64,000 nt of DNA from Inhella inkyongensis. GTDB lineage: Bacteria > Pseudomonadota > Gammaproteobacteria > Burkholderiales > Burkholderiaceae_C. The stretch lies in assembly GCF_005952805.1 (NCBI RefSeq), contig NZ_CP040709.1, positions 3,038,001 through 3,102,000 on the forward strand. Direction: 5' to 3'. Below, in pieces: positions 8,358-16,368 of the stretch. Within the stretch, counting starts at the first letter, position 1. Each line of letters opens with the position of its first letter. Under the pieces are notes generated by a model that had not been told where the DNA came from, made no database searches, and saw only the letters and a list, made by a program, of their open reading frames with translations. Both the position numbers and the translations under genes were made by a program.

Positions 8358-9635
8358 TCAGCCCACTCCCGAGCCCAGGATGCGGTTGCGCCCGGCCTGC
8401 TTGGCTTCATAAAGGCGCTGATCGGCCTGGCGCAGCAGATCTTCCAGCGGTGCGCTCTGGGAGCCGACGACGCCGCCACTGAAGCTGCATTGAAAGGGCT
8501 CGCCCCCGGCTCCTTGCGACAGGGCCGCGAACTCCAGCCGCAGGGCCTCCAGCCGCTCCAGGAGGGTGGACGGCGCACCCGTGAGCAGCAACGCAAATTC
8601 CTCGCCCCCTAGGCGCGCGCACAGGCCGTCGGCAAAACGCGCCGTCAGCAGCGCCCCCAATTGCCGCAGCACGGCATCGCCCGCCGCGTGACCATGGCGA
8701 TCGTTGACCTGCTTGAAATGGTCCACATCGAGCATGACGACCAGATGCATCTGACCCGCCGGCGCTGGGCGTTCGCTCAGCGCACGCCCCTCAGCAAAGA
8801 AGTGACGGCGATTGAACAGGCCGGTCAGACTGTCGCGGCTGGCCAGCTCGCGCAGGGCCTCCAGGGTATCCAGCATGTCCAGGTTCTGGTGCACGCGCGC
8901 GCACAGCTCTTCATAGGAGAAGGGCTTGACGAGAAAGTCGTTGGCACCCAGCTTCAAAAAGCGGGCCGACAGGTCATGCGCTTCCGACGCCGAGAAGCCG
9001 ATGATGGCCAGGCGGTCGCGGCCGCGCTGCCGGCGCAATTCCTTGACGAGGGCAAAACCGTCCATCCCAGGCATATGACGGTCGGTCAGCACCAGACGGA
9101 TGGCGGGGTCGCGCGCCATCCAGGCCAAGGCCTCCTGGCCGTCCGCGACCTGGTGCACGCACAGGCCCAGGCGAGTCAGCCAGGACACCACCAGGCCGCG
9201 CACCGAGGCGGCATCGTCCACCACCAGAACGGCCTGCTGCCGGTTGCGCCACAGGCGCTGAATCAGCCCCGACACGTAGTGGTAGACATGGCTGTTGTCC
9301 TTCAGCACGTAGTCCACCAGCCCGCGCTTGAGCAGCGTGGCACGCAGCGCGGGGTCGTAGTCGGCCGTCACCGCCACCGCCTGCAGCCCATGCTGGCGCA
9401 GCAGGTCCAGCACCGCATCGGCCTCAGCGTCTGGCAGCAGCAGATCGGCCACCGCGATGAAATAAGGTTGCTCAGCCTGCTCCAGCAGCTGGCGCGCCTG
9501 GGCCAGCGTGGCCGCCCAGTCCACCCGGCAACCCGCGTGACGACTCAGAACCTGGCGCGCCCAGTTGGCCACAGCATGCTGATCCTCGATCAGCAACACA
9601 GGCTGTGTCAGGGGTGTGCTCTGGCTGGGGTCCAT
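8358..9635 (-). CDS. Response-regulator diguanylate cyclase (REC-REC-GGDEF)
   Basis: 425 aa. The first receiver domain (about 12-125) has an acidic site in VADLLLP. The second (about 135-255) has VVDD and the phospho-acceptor Asp in LTDRHMPGMDG. The GGDEF domain (about 265-420) carries DSLTGLFNRRHF and the active signature GGEEF, so it should make cyclic di-GMP from two GTP. No inhibitory RxxD upstream of GGEEF was noticed. No histidine kinase is adjacent. It lies 50 nt downstream of speD on the same strand and may be cotranscribed with it. Confidence 0.9.
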   Translation of the reverse strand: MDPSQSTPLTQPVLLIEDQHAVANWARQVLSRHAGCRVDWAATLAQARQLLEQAEQPYFIAVADLLLPDAEADAVLDLLRQHGLQAVAVTADYDPALRATLLKRGLVDYVLKDNSHVYHYVSGLIQRLWRNRQQAVLVVDDAASVRGLVVSWLTRLGLCVHQVADGQEALAWMARDPAIRLVLTDRHMPGMDGFALVKELRRQRGRDRLAIIGFSASEAHDLSARFLKLGANDFLVKPFSYEELCARVHQNLDMLDTLEALRELASRDSLTGLFNRRHFFAEGRALSERPAPAGQMHLVVMLDVDHFKQVNDRHGHAAGDAVLRQLGALLTARFADGLCARLGGEEFALLLTGAPSTLLERLEALRLEFAALSQGAGGEPFQCSFSGGVVGSQSAPLEDLLRQADQRLYEAKQAGRNRILGSGVG

Positions 9636-9685
9636 GGCCCGATGCTAGGCCGCGCTCTGCCAACGGCAGGCGCGGGATTACGCCA

Positions 9686-10048
9686 TCAACCACCACGTTC
9701 CAGCGCCTGCAACTGCGCTTGCTTTGGCGCGAAGGCCGCCTGCAACTGCTGCAGCAGTGCCTGCGCCTTGGCCGAGTTGTCGGCTCCAAAGTTGCAGACA
9801 TAGACATCCAGGGTCACCGCACCTTGTTCGGGCCAGGTGTGCACGGCCAGATGGGACTCGGCCAGCAACACCACCCCGGTGATGCCCGAGCCTTGGGGCT
9901 GAAAGGCATGAAAGCACTCGGCCACCGCCTGCAGCCCGGCTTGCGCCACCGCATCCACGCACAGGTTGCGCAGCGCCGCGCAGTCGGTCATCAAGGCGGC
10001 CGCGGGGTCGCAGCCACGCAGGTCAGCGCACAGGTGCAGGCCTTGCAT
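9686..10048 (-). CDS. speD: S-adenosylmethionine decarboxylase family protein (SpeD, class 1b)
   Basis: 120 aa. Contains the pyruvoyl-enzyme signature: the processing Ser in ESHLAVHTWPE (about 63), the catalytic His in the same motif and the Cys in LDVYVCNFG (about 84). It should self-cleave and decarboxylate AdoMet to supply the aminopropyl donor for SpeE, although some SpeD homologues act on ornithine or arginine. The ATG is supported by the family start pattern MxGLHLxADL. The 266-bp element begins two bases upstream of that ATG, so no native ribosome-binding site remains; nothing like AGGAGG is visible in the element edge. Confidence 0.87.
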   Translation of the reverse strand: MQGLHLCADLRGCDPAAALMTDCAALRNLCVDAVAQAGLQAVAECFHAFQPQGSGITGVVLLAESHLAVHTWPEQGAVTLDVYVCNFGADNSAKAQALLQQLQAAFAPKQAQLQALERGG

Positions 10049-10050
10049 TA

Positions 10051-10316
10051 GAGGCTGCGCAGCAGTGAATTGCGCCCGCGCTGGGGCCTGGCAGGGCGCT
10101 GGCGTAGGCGCAGCTCGACGCCCGCACTCGCGTGCGGGCTAGGGCTGCAACACCCGCCAGCGCTCTGGAAGGCCCCAGCCCGGAGGGTGAGGTCCCCACA
10201 CGGCCCCACTCGTTGTTGCCAGCGCTCGACTGGGGCCCACCCAGGCTTCGCGCCGGCGCCTAGATTGGGACCGTTTGGGGGGCTCACGCGGGCGCAAGTC
10301 ACTGCTGCACAGCCTC
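10051..10316. mobile_element. 266-bp MITE-like element with 30-bp terminal inverted repeats
   Basis: The ends are inverted repeats: GAGGCTGCGCAGCAGTGA (from 10051) against GAGGCTGTGCAGCAGTGA (read inward from 10316), extending to 30 bp with 2 mismatches. A TTA triplet flanks both sides (10048-10050 and 10317-10319), a possible 3-bp target duplication. The interior holds no credible gene but has further inverted repeats, such as CCCGCACTCGCGTGCGGG and a pair of about 22 bp (GGGGCCTGGCAGGGCGCTGG near 10083 versus the complement near 10155). The element lies exactly between the moaD stop codon and the speD start. Family unknown. Confidence 0.72.
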
Positions 10317-10565
10317 TTACCCGCCCGTCACCGGCGGGAAAAAGGCGACCTCATCGCCATCGGCCAGCGGCGTGTCCTCGGCGCACATCTGCTGGTTGCG
10401 CGCGCAGCGCAGCAAGGCTTGCCGCCCCAGAACTTCGGCATGGGCGCCGCCCCGTGCAATCAGGGCATCGCGCAGGCGACCCACGGTCAGACCTTCCTCG
10501 AAGGGCCAGGACTCCTGCGGGCCCAGGGCCTCGCGCAGGCGGGCAAAAAAACGAAGAGTCAGCAT
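10317..10565 (-). CDS. moaD: Molybdopterin synthase sulfur-carrier subunit MoaD
   Basis: 82-aa ubiquitin-fold protein ending in the required Gly-Gly (PPVTGG). The C-terminal Gly is thiocarboxylated and passes sulfur to MoaE during conversion of cPMP to molybdopterin. The start overlaps the moeA 3' end by 7 bp, so the two are translationally linked. The TAA stop is immediately followed by the 266-bp inverted-repeat element. MoaE, usually the next gene, is not in the window. Confidence 0.9.
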   Translation of the reverse strand: MLTLRFFARLREALGPQESWPFEEGLTVGRLRDALIARGGAHAEVLGRQALLRCARNQQMCAEDTPLADGDEVAFFPPVTGG

Positions 10566-11776
10566 GGGAGCAAGAGGGGCAAGAAGCGAACCGTCTGGCC
10601 GGGCTGCACCGTCTGGCCCGGCGCCAGCCACACCAGGCCCTGGGCCCAGGCCAGCGAAGACAGCACGCCCGAGCCCTGGTGCGAGAAGCGCTCGAGCGCC
10701 CCATCGGCATTGAGGCGCACGCGCAGAAACTCCTCGCGGCGTGGGTCGGGGCGGCTCCACTCGAAAGCGGCCGGCAGATGCAGAGTCGGCTCAGCCAACT
10801 CCACCTCACCGGCCAGGCGACGGATCAGGGGCCGCGCCAACAGCAAAAAAGTGACAAAGCTGGACACCGGATTGCCCGGCAGCCCGACGAAATGGGCGTG
10901 GCTGCCGTCTTCCCGCCTGATTTGCCCATAGGCAAAGGGCTTGCCGGGCTTGATGGCGATCTGCCAGAGGTCCAGCTGCCCCTGGGACTCCAGCGCCGGC
11001 TTCAGATGGTCTTCCTCGCCCACCGAGACGCCGCCGCTGGTCAGCACCAGATCGGCCGCGAGCGCCGCGCGGGCCAGCGCATCCTTTGTGGCCTGCAGCT
11101 GGTCAGGCACGATGCCGAAGTCCTGCACCTCGCAGCCCAGCTCTTCCAGCAAGGCACGCAGCGTGAAGCGGTTGCTGTTGTAGATGGCGCCGGGCGGCAG
11201 CGGCTCGCCGGGCATCACCAGCTCGTCGCCGGTGGAAAACAGCGCCACGCGAACGCGCGGCCGCACCGGCAGCTCGGCCAGGCCCACGGAAGCCGCCAGC
11301 CCCAGATGGGCCGGGGCCAGGCGCTGGCCGGCGGCCAGGATCTCGCTGCCGGGTCGGATGTCCTCGCCCGCGCGGCGGATGTTCTGGCCGAGGCTGAGTT
11401 CTTGCGGCAGGCGCACCCAGAGGGTGCCCGCCTCGTCAGTGCGGGTGCTGCATTGCTCCTGCATCACCACGGCCTCGGCCCCCTGCGGCAGGCTGGCGCC
11501 GGTGAAGATGCGCGCCACGCCGCCCGCAGGCAGGGCTGCAGGCCACTGCCCGGCGGGGATGCGCTGCAGCACGGGGCGTTCCAGGCCGGCATCGGCCATG
11601 CGCACGGCGTAGCCGTCCATGGCGCTGTTGTCGGCCGATGGCACGGCAATGGGGGCGGTCTGCGTGCGCGCCAGCACGCGCCCACGCGCCGCCAAGGTCG
11701 GCACCGTCTCATCGGCCGCCAGAGGTTGAACGGCAGCCAGCAGGCGCGTCAGCGCCTCACTCAAAGGAATCATCAA
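10559..11776 (-). CDS. moeA: Molybdopterin molybdenumtransferase MoeA
   Basis: 405 aa, the usual length. Inserts molybdate into adenylated molybdopterin. Signatures: PSADNSAMDGYAVR (about 46-60), the MoCF-like TSGGVSVGEEDHLK (about 245) and GLPGNPVSS (about 290), then a C-terminal beta domain. It starts with tandem Met codons overlapping the thrC stop by 4 bp, so it belongs to the hom-thrC-moeA-moaD transcription unit. Confidence 0.93.
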   Translation of the reverse strand: MMIPLSEALTRLLAAVQPLAADETVPTLAARGRVLARTQTAPIAVPSADNSAMDGYAVRMADAGLERPVLQRIPAGQWPAALPAGGVARIFTGASLPQGAEAVVMQEQCSTRTDEAGTLWVRLPQELSLGQNIRRAGEDIRPGSEILAAGQRLAPAHLGLAASVGLAELPVRPRVRVALFSTGDELVMPGEPLPPGAIYNSNRFTLRALLEELGCEVQDFGIVPDQLQATKDALARAALAADLVLTSGGVSVGEEDHLKPALESQGQLDLWQIAIKPGKPFAYGQIRREDGSHAHFVGLPGNPVSSFVTFLLLARPLIRRLAGEVELAEPTLHLPAAFEWSRPDPRREEFLRVRLNADGALERFSHQGSGVLSSLAWAQGLVWLAPGQTVQPGQTVRFLPLLLPC

Positions 11777-13176
11777 ACACCCAACTCGCGATCGATCACG
11801 GCCCGCACCTGGGCCTCATCGGCGTCCAGCACCTGAACGCGTTGGGGGAGATTCTCGATGCCCACCAACGCCGCCGGGCGCGGCGGTGCACTGCCACTGG
11901 CCTCGATCAAAGTGGCTTCGAACTTGGCCGGCAAGGCCGTCTCCAGCACGATCATCGGCACACCGGGGCGACGCGCGGCCAGCGCCACCTTCAGACCGTC
12001 GGCGGTGTGCGGGTCGATCAGCCGACCCCATTGCTGCCAACAGGCGCGAATGGTGCTGACCCGATACGCATGGCGGCTGGCACCGGACTCAAAGCCGAAC
12101 TCGGCGCGCAGCCGTTCGAACTCGGTATGCGGCAACTCGAAGGCCGGCGCGGTAAAGGCGGACATCACCCGCGCGCCTTCGCGACCGAACAGATCCGCAA
12201 TGAAACGTTCGAAATTGCTGGCCTTGCTGATGTCCATCGACGGACTGCTGGTGGCGTGCGTGTGCGTGGCGCTGCGCGGGGCGTAGCGACCCGTGCGGAA
12301 GAACTCGTCCAGCACATCGTTTTCATTGGTGGCCACCACCAATTGCTCGATCGGCAGACCCATCTGCCGCGCCACATGCCCGGCGCAAACGTTGCCGAAG
12401 TTGCCGCTCGGCACCGTGAAGCTGACCTTCTCTTGGTTTGACTTGGTGGCCTGAAAGTAGCCCGCGAAGTAGTACACGACCTGGGCCAATAGCCGCGCCC
12501 AGTTGATGCTGTTGACCGTGCCGATCTTGCGGCTCTTCTTGTAGCCAAGGTCATTGGAAACCGCCTTGACGATGTCCTGGCAGTCGTCAAACACCCCGCG
12601 CACCGCCAGGTTGTGGATGTTGGCGTCTTGCAGGCTGAACATCTGCGCCTGCTGGAACGGGCTCATGCGACCGTGCGGGCTGAGCATGAAGACGCGGATG
12701 CCAGCGCGAGCGCGCATCGCGTACTCGGCCGCGCTGCCGGTATCGCCACTGGTGGCGCCCAGGATGTTGAGCGTCTCGCCGCGACGGCCCAGCTCGTACT
12801 CGAACAGGGCGCCCAGCAACTGCATGGCCATGTCCTTGAAGGCCAGGGTCGGGCCGTTGGACAGCTCCTGCAGATAAAGCCCGCTCTCCAGCTGATGCAG
12901 CGGGGTGATCTCGGACCGACCACCAAACACCTCGGCGCGGTAGGTCTGCGCGCAGATGCGCCTCAAATCCTCGGCCGGGATGTCATCGATGTAGAGCGAC
13001 AGGATCTCGAAGGCCAGCTCCGCATAGGGCAGCGAGCGCCAACGCGTCAACGTGGCGGCGTCCACCTGCGGGTACTGCTCCGGGAGGTAGAGCCCCCCGT
13101 CCTCGGCCAGGCCTTCGAGCAGGATGTCGCAAAAACGCTTGGGCGCGCCGCCGCCCCGGGTCGAGAGATAGCGCAT
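11773..13176 (-). CDS. thrC: Threonine synthase
   Basis: 467 aa, the long proteobacterial/yeast-type ThrC. Converts O-phosphohomoserine to threonine with PLP. The PLP-lysine lies in LAFKDMAMQLLG (about residue 110), with the GATSGDTGSAA phosphate-binding loop after it. Starts 2 nt after hom stops and overlaps moeA by ATGA. Part of the aminotransferase-hom-thrC run for threonine synthesis. Confidence 0.94.
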   Translation of the reverse strand: MRYLSTRGGGAPKRFCDILLEGLAEDGGLYLPEQYPQVDAATLTRWRSLPYAELAFEILSLYIDDIPAEDLRRICAQTYRAEVFGGRSEITPLHQLESGLYLQELSNGPTLAFKDMAMQLLGALFEYELGRRGETLNILGATSGDTGSAAEYAMRARAGIRVFMLSPHGRMSPFQQAQMFSLQDANIHNLAVRGVFDDCQDIVKAVSNDLGYKKSRKIGTVNSINWARLLAQVVYYFAGYFQATKSNQEKVSFTVPSGNFGNVCAGHVARQMGLPIEQLVVATNENDVLDEFFRTGRYAPRSATHTHATSSPSMDISKASNFERFIADLFGREGARVMSAFTAPAFELPHTEFERLRAEFGFESGASRHAYRVSTIRACWQQWGRLIDPHTADGLKVALAARRPGVPMIVLETALPAKFEATLIEASGSAPPRPAALVGIENLPQRVQVLDADEAQVRAVIDRELGV

Positions 13177-13178
13177 GC

Positions 13179-14495
13179 TCAGGCTAGTTCTTCTTTACGA
13201 ATGCGCACGATGGGCGCCAGCACCGAGGGCAGGCTCTGCATGAATTCCTGCGCGCGGTCCATGCGCTCTTCCACGGTCACATGGGTCAGGATGATCAGAT
13301 CGGTCTGGCGCTCGCCCTCGCGGCTTTCACGCTGCAGCACGGCGTCAATGCTGATGTCGTTCTCGGCCAGGATGGTGGTGATGCGCGACAGCACCCCGGT
13401 CTCGTCGGCCACCCGCAGACGCAGGTAGTAGGCGGTGCGCACCCCGGCCATGGGCAGGATGGGCGTGGCATCCATGCGGTCGGGCTGGAAGGCCAGATGC
13501 GGCACACGGTGGTCGGGGTCGGCGGTGGCCAGGCGGGTCACGTCGACGATGTCGGCCACCACCGACGAGGCAGTGGGCTCTGCGCCCGCGCCCTTGCCGT
13601 AATACAGCGTGGTGCCCACGGCGTCGCCCTGCACCATCACCGCGTTCATCGCGCCCTCGACATTGGCGATCAGGCGCTGGCTGGGAATCAGGGTGGGATG
13701 CACGCGCAGTTCGATGCCGCCCAGTTCGTCGCGCCGCCGGGTGATGCCCAGCAGCTTGATGCGGTAACCCAGCTGCTCGGCGTATTTGATGTCCACCGAG
13801 GACAGACCGACGATGCCCTCGACATGGGCACGCTCGAACTGCACCGGAATGCCAAAGGCGATCGCGCTCAGCAGCGTCAGCTTGTGCGCAGCGTCCACCC
13901 CACCGACGTCGAAGCTCGGATCGGCCTCGGCATAACCCAGGCGCTGCGCCTCTTTCAGCACCCCCTCGAAATCCAGGCCCTTGGCCCGCATCTCGCTCAG
14001 GATGAAGTTGGTGGTGCCATTGATGATGCCGGCCACCCACTCGATGCGGTTGCCGGCCAGGCTCTCCCGCAGGGCTTTGATGATGGGGATGCCCCCGGCC
14101 ACGGCGGCCTCGAAGGCCACCATCACACCGCGCGCCTGGGCCGCGGCGAAAACCTCGTTGCCATGCACGGCCAGCAGGGCCTTGTTGGCCGTCACCACAT
14201 GTTTGCCCCCGGCAATCGCCGCCATGACCACATCGCGGGCCACGCCCTCGCCGCCGATCAGTTCGACCACGATGTCGATTTCGGGGTCACGCACGATGTC
14301 CATCGGGTCGGCCACCACACGCACGCCCTCGCCCACCTGGGTGCGAGCTGCCGCCAGATCGCGCCGGCAGACCGCCGCCACTTCGATGCGGCGCCCGGCG
14401 CGGCGGCTGATCTCTTCCTGGTTGCGCGTCAGCACCTGGTAGGTGCCGCCGCCCACAGTGCCAAAGCCCAGCAGGCCCACCTTGATCGGTTTCAT
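13179..14495 (-). CDS. hom: Homoserine dehydrogenase
   Basis: 438 aa. Reduces aspartate semialdehyde to homoserine. N-terminal Rossmann motif (GLLGFGTVGGGTYQ), catalytic domain with YAEADPSFDVGGVDAAHK (about 200-220) and a C-terminal ACT domain (about 355-430, beginning YYLRLRV), which implies threonine feedback control. The ATG at 14495 has AAAGG about 9 nt upstream. A TTG at 14504 overlapping the preceding stop is an alternative. Confidence 0.93.
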   Translation of the reverse strand: MKPIKVGLLGFGTVGGGTYQVLTRNQEEISRRAGRRIEVAAVCRRDLAAARTQVGEGVRVVADPMDIVRDPEIDIVVELIGGEGVARDVVMAAIAGGKHVVTANKALLAVHGNEVFAAAQARGVMVAFEAAVAGGIPIIKALRESLAGNRIEWVAGIINGTTNFILSEMRAKGLDFEGVLKEAQRLGYAEADPSFDVGGVDAAHKLTLLSAIAFGIPVQFERAHVEGIVGLSSVDIKYAEQLGYRIKLLGITRRRDELGGIELRVHPTLIPSQRLIANVEGAMNAVMVQGDAVGTTLYYGKGAGAEPTASSVVADIVDVTRLATADPDHRVPHLAFQPDRMDATPILPMAGVRTAYYLRLRVADETGVLSRITTILAENDISIDAVLQRESREGERQTDLIILTHVTVEERMDRAQEFMQSLPSVLAPIVRIRKEELA

Positions 14496-14500
14496 CGTAT

Positions 14501-15736
14501 TCAAGCCTTTGCGTGACGTTTGCGGTAGCCGGCCAGGAAGCGGGCGATGCGGGCGATCGCCTCTTCCAGGTCATCCACATGGGGCAGGAAAACCAGCCGG
14601 AAATGTTGGGAGTCACCGTGGTTGAAGCCCGTGCCCTGCACGATCAGCACCTTTTCCTCGGCCAGGAGTTCGTAGGCGAACTGTTGGTCGTCGGCGATCG
14701 GATAGAGCTCGGGGTCCAGGCGCGGAAACATGTACAGCGCACCCATGGGCTTGACCACCGTCACGCCGGGAATCGCCGTCAGCAACTCATAAGCGCGATC
14801 ACGCTGGCGCGCCAAGCGCCCGCCCGGCGCCACCAGGTCCTTGATGCTCTGGTAGCCACCCAACGCGGTCTGGATTGCCAACTGCCCGGGCGTATTGGCA
14901 CACAGGCGCAGGCTGGAGAGCATGTTCAAGCCCTCGATGAAGTCGCGTGCATCCTTCTTCGCACCGCTGACGACCATCCATCCGGAACGGAAGCCACAGG
15001 AGCGGTAGTTCTTGGACAGTCCGTTGAAGGTCAGGATCAACACATCCTCGGCCAGCGAGGCCATGGGAATGTGCTGGGCAGCATCGAACAGGGTCTTGTC
15101 GTAGATCTCGTCGGCCAGCACCACCAGACCATGCTCGCGGGCGATGTCCAGGATGCCCAGCAGCGTCTCGCGCGGATAGAGCGCGCCGGTTGGGTTGTTG
15201 GGATTGATGACCGCGATGCCGCGCGTAGCGGGCGTGACCTTGGCGCGCATGTCCGCCAAGTCGGGCAGCCAACCCTGCTCTTCCACACAGCGGTAATGCA
15301 CCGGCTTGCCACCAGCCAGACCGGTGACGGCGGTGTAGAGCGGGTAGTCGGGCGACGGCACGAGCAGTTCATCGCCCTCATTGAGCAGCACATTGACGGC
15401 CAGGGTGATGAGTTCGGACACACCATTGCCCAGGTAGACATCGTCCACCGTCACCCCGGCCACGCCCTGCTGCTGGGTGTAATGCACCACCGCGCGCCGG
15501 GCTGAGAACAAGCCCTTGCTATCGGTGTAGCCCGCCGCCTCGGCCGAGGGCAGGTTGCGGATCATGTCCTGCACGATCTCATCCGGCGGCAGCAAGCCGA
15601 AGGCCGCCACATTGCCGATATTGAGCTTGATGATCTTGTGGCCCTCGTCCTCCATCTGACGGGCCTTCTCCAGCACCGGGCCACGAATGTCGTAGTTGAC
15701 GTTGGACAGTTTGGTGGACTTCAACAGGGGCTTCAA
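14501..15736 (-). CDS. PLP-dependent aminotransferase (AlaA/AlaC-like)
   Basis: 411 aa, fold-type I aminotransferase. PLP-lysine in FNGLSKNYRSCGFRSGW (about residue 250); NPNNPTGALY and DEIYDK are also present. Most like the glutamate-pyruvate (alanine) transaminases AlaA/AlaC, which in Burkholderiales sit upstream of hom-thrC. The TTG at 15736 is preferred because GGAG lies 9-10 nt upstream and the product starts MKPLLKSTKLSNVNYD, as relatives do. An upstream ATG at 15868 would overlap the divergent gene. Probable first gene of the threonine-Moco unit. Confidence 0.88.
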   Translation of the reverse strand: MKPLLKSTKLSNVNYDIRGPVLEKARQMEDEGHKIIKLNIGNVAAFGLLPPDEIVQDMIRNLPSAEAAGYTDSKGLFSARRAVVHYTQQQGVAGVTVDDVYLGNGVSELITLAVNVLLNEGDELLVPSPDYPLYTAVTGLAGGKPVHYRCVEEQGWLPDLADMRAKVTPATRGIAVINPNNPTGALYPRETLLGILDIAREHGLVVLADEIYDKTLFDAAQHIPMASLAEDVLILTFNGLSKNYRSCGFRSGWMVVSGAKKDARDFIEGLNMLSSLRLCANTPGQLAIQTALGGYQSIKDLVAPGGRLARQRDRAYELLTAIPGVTVVKPMGALYMFPRLDPELYPIADDQQFAYELLAEEKVLIVQGTGFNHGDSQHFRLVFLPHVDDLEEAIARIARFLAGYRKRHAKA

Positions 15737-15856
15737 AACCAGATCTCCGCAAGGGTGGCGCCGATAATGTTGCAGCGCACACGTGGGCGCCGATTTCAAC
15801 ACAGCCACCTCGCCAGCCTTCGCGCCCGGCGCAGGCTTTCTAGACTGCAGCCTCGA

Positions 15857-16228
15857 ATGAAATTCCAACTAGAGCAAGCCGACGGCGTCAATCACATTGC
15901 CAAGATGGAAGCGGGCCGGATCTGGGTCGGCGAGACGGTTCATCTGCAGTCGGTGTTGGTGCCCTGGTCCGGCGCTGTTCAGACCTGGACCCCGCAGCGA
16001 TTCGAAGACTTGGACGCCGCGCATTTTGAGAGCCTGCTGGACTTCCGTCCCGAGCTGGTCATCTTGTCCACCGGGACCAAACACCGCTTTGTGCACCCTC
16101 GATTGCATGCGGCCCTGATGGCAGAGCGCATCGGCCTGGAAGCGATGGAGTTGCACGCCGCCTGCCGCACCTTCAATGTGCTGGCCGGCGAAGGCCGTAA
16201 GGTTTTGGCAGCCATCCTCCTCGCATGA
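15857..16228 (+). CDS. Mth938-like (NDUFAF3-type) domain protein
   Basis: 123 aa, single-domain Mth938-like protein of the family that includes the mitochondrial complex I assembly factor NDUFAF3. The family motif LVILSTGTKHRFVHP is seen at about 65-80. Start MKFQLEQADGVNHI, divergent from the aminotransferase with about 120 bp between start codons. Molecular function in bacteria is not established. Confidence 0.85.
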   Translation: MKFQLEQADGVNHIAKMEAGRIWVGETVHLQSVLVPWSGAVQTWTPQRFEDLDAAHFESLLDFRPELVILSTGTKHRFVHPRLHAALMAERIGLEAMELHAACRTFNVLAGEGRKVLAAILLA

Positions 16229-16243
16229 GGGGGCCAACGGCAT

Positions 16244-16318
16244 GGGTCTTGCCAAGACCCGTATAATCGCAGGCTGTGCCCGTTTTGTGGTGAGCCTCGG
16301 CCACCACTCCCAAACGGG
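16244..16318 (+). promoter_or_regulatory. bcp promoter/leader: palindrome, TATAAT and long leader hairpin
   Basis: A perfect 7-bp inverted repeat (GGGTCTT-GCC-AAGACCC, 16244-16260) lies directly before a consensus -10, TATAAT (16262-16267). No good -35 is seen at 17 bp, so the palindrome may be an activator or repressor site. Just after the expected start of transcription a large interrupted hairpin can form: CCCGTTT (16279-16285) with AAACGGG (16312-16318), enclosing GTGGTG with CACCAC. The 5' leader before the bcp ATG is about 95 nt. Confidence 0.5.
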
Positions 16319-16368
16319 GCTTACCCTGGGCACCATGGGTGAGTCCCTAGCTGCGAGACCCCGACCTC

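Noticed and set aside
10048..10302. Minus-strand frame of 84 aa within the inverted-repeat element
   Set aside because: No recognisable domain or ribosome-binding site. The sequence is palindromic and biased, so the frame is probably chance.
12613..13428. Long plus-strand frames opposite thrC and hom
   Set aside because: Antisense shadows of high-GC genes; thrC and hom have intact catalytic motifs on the minus strand.
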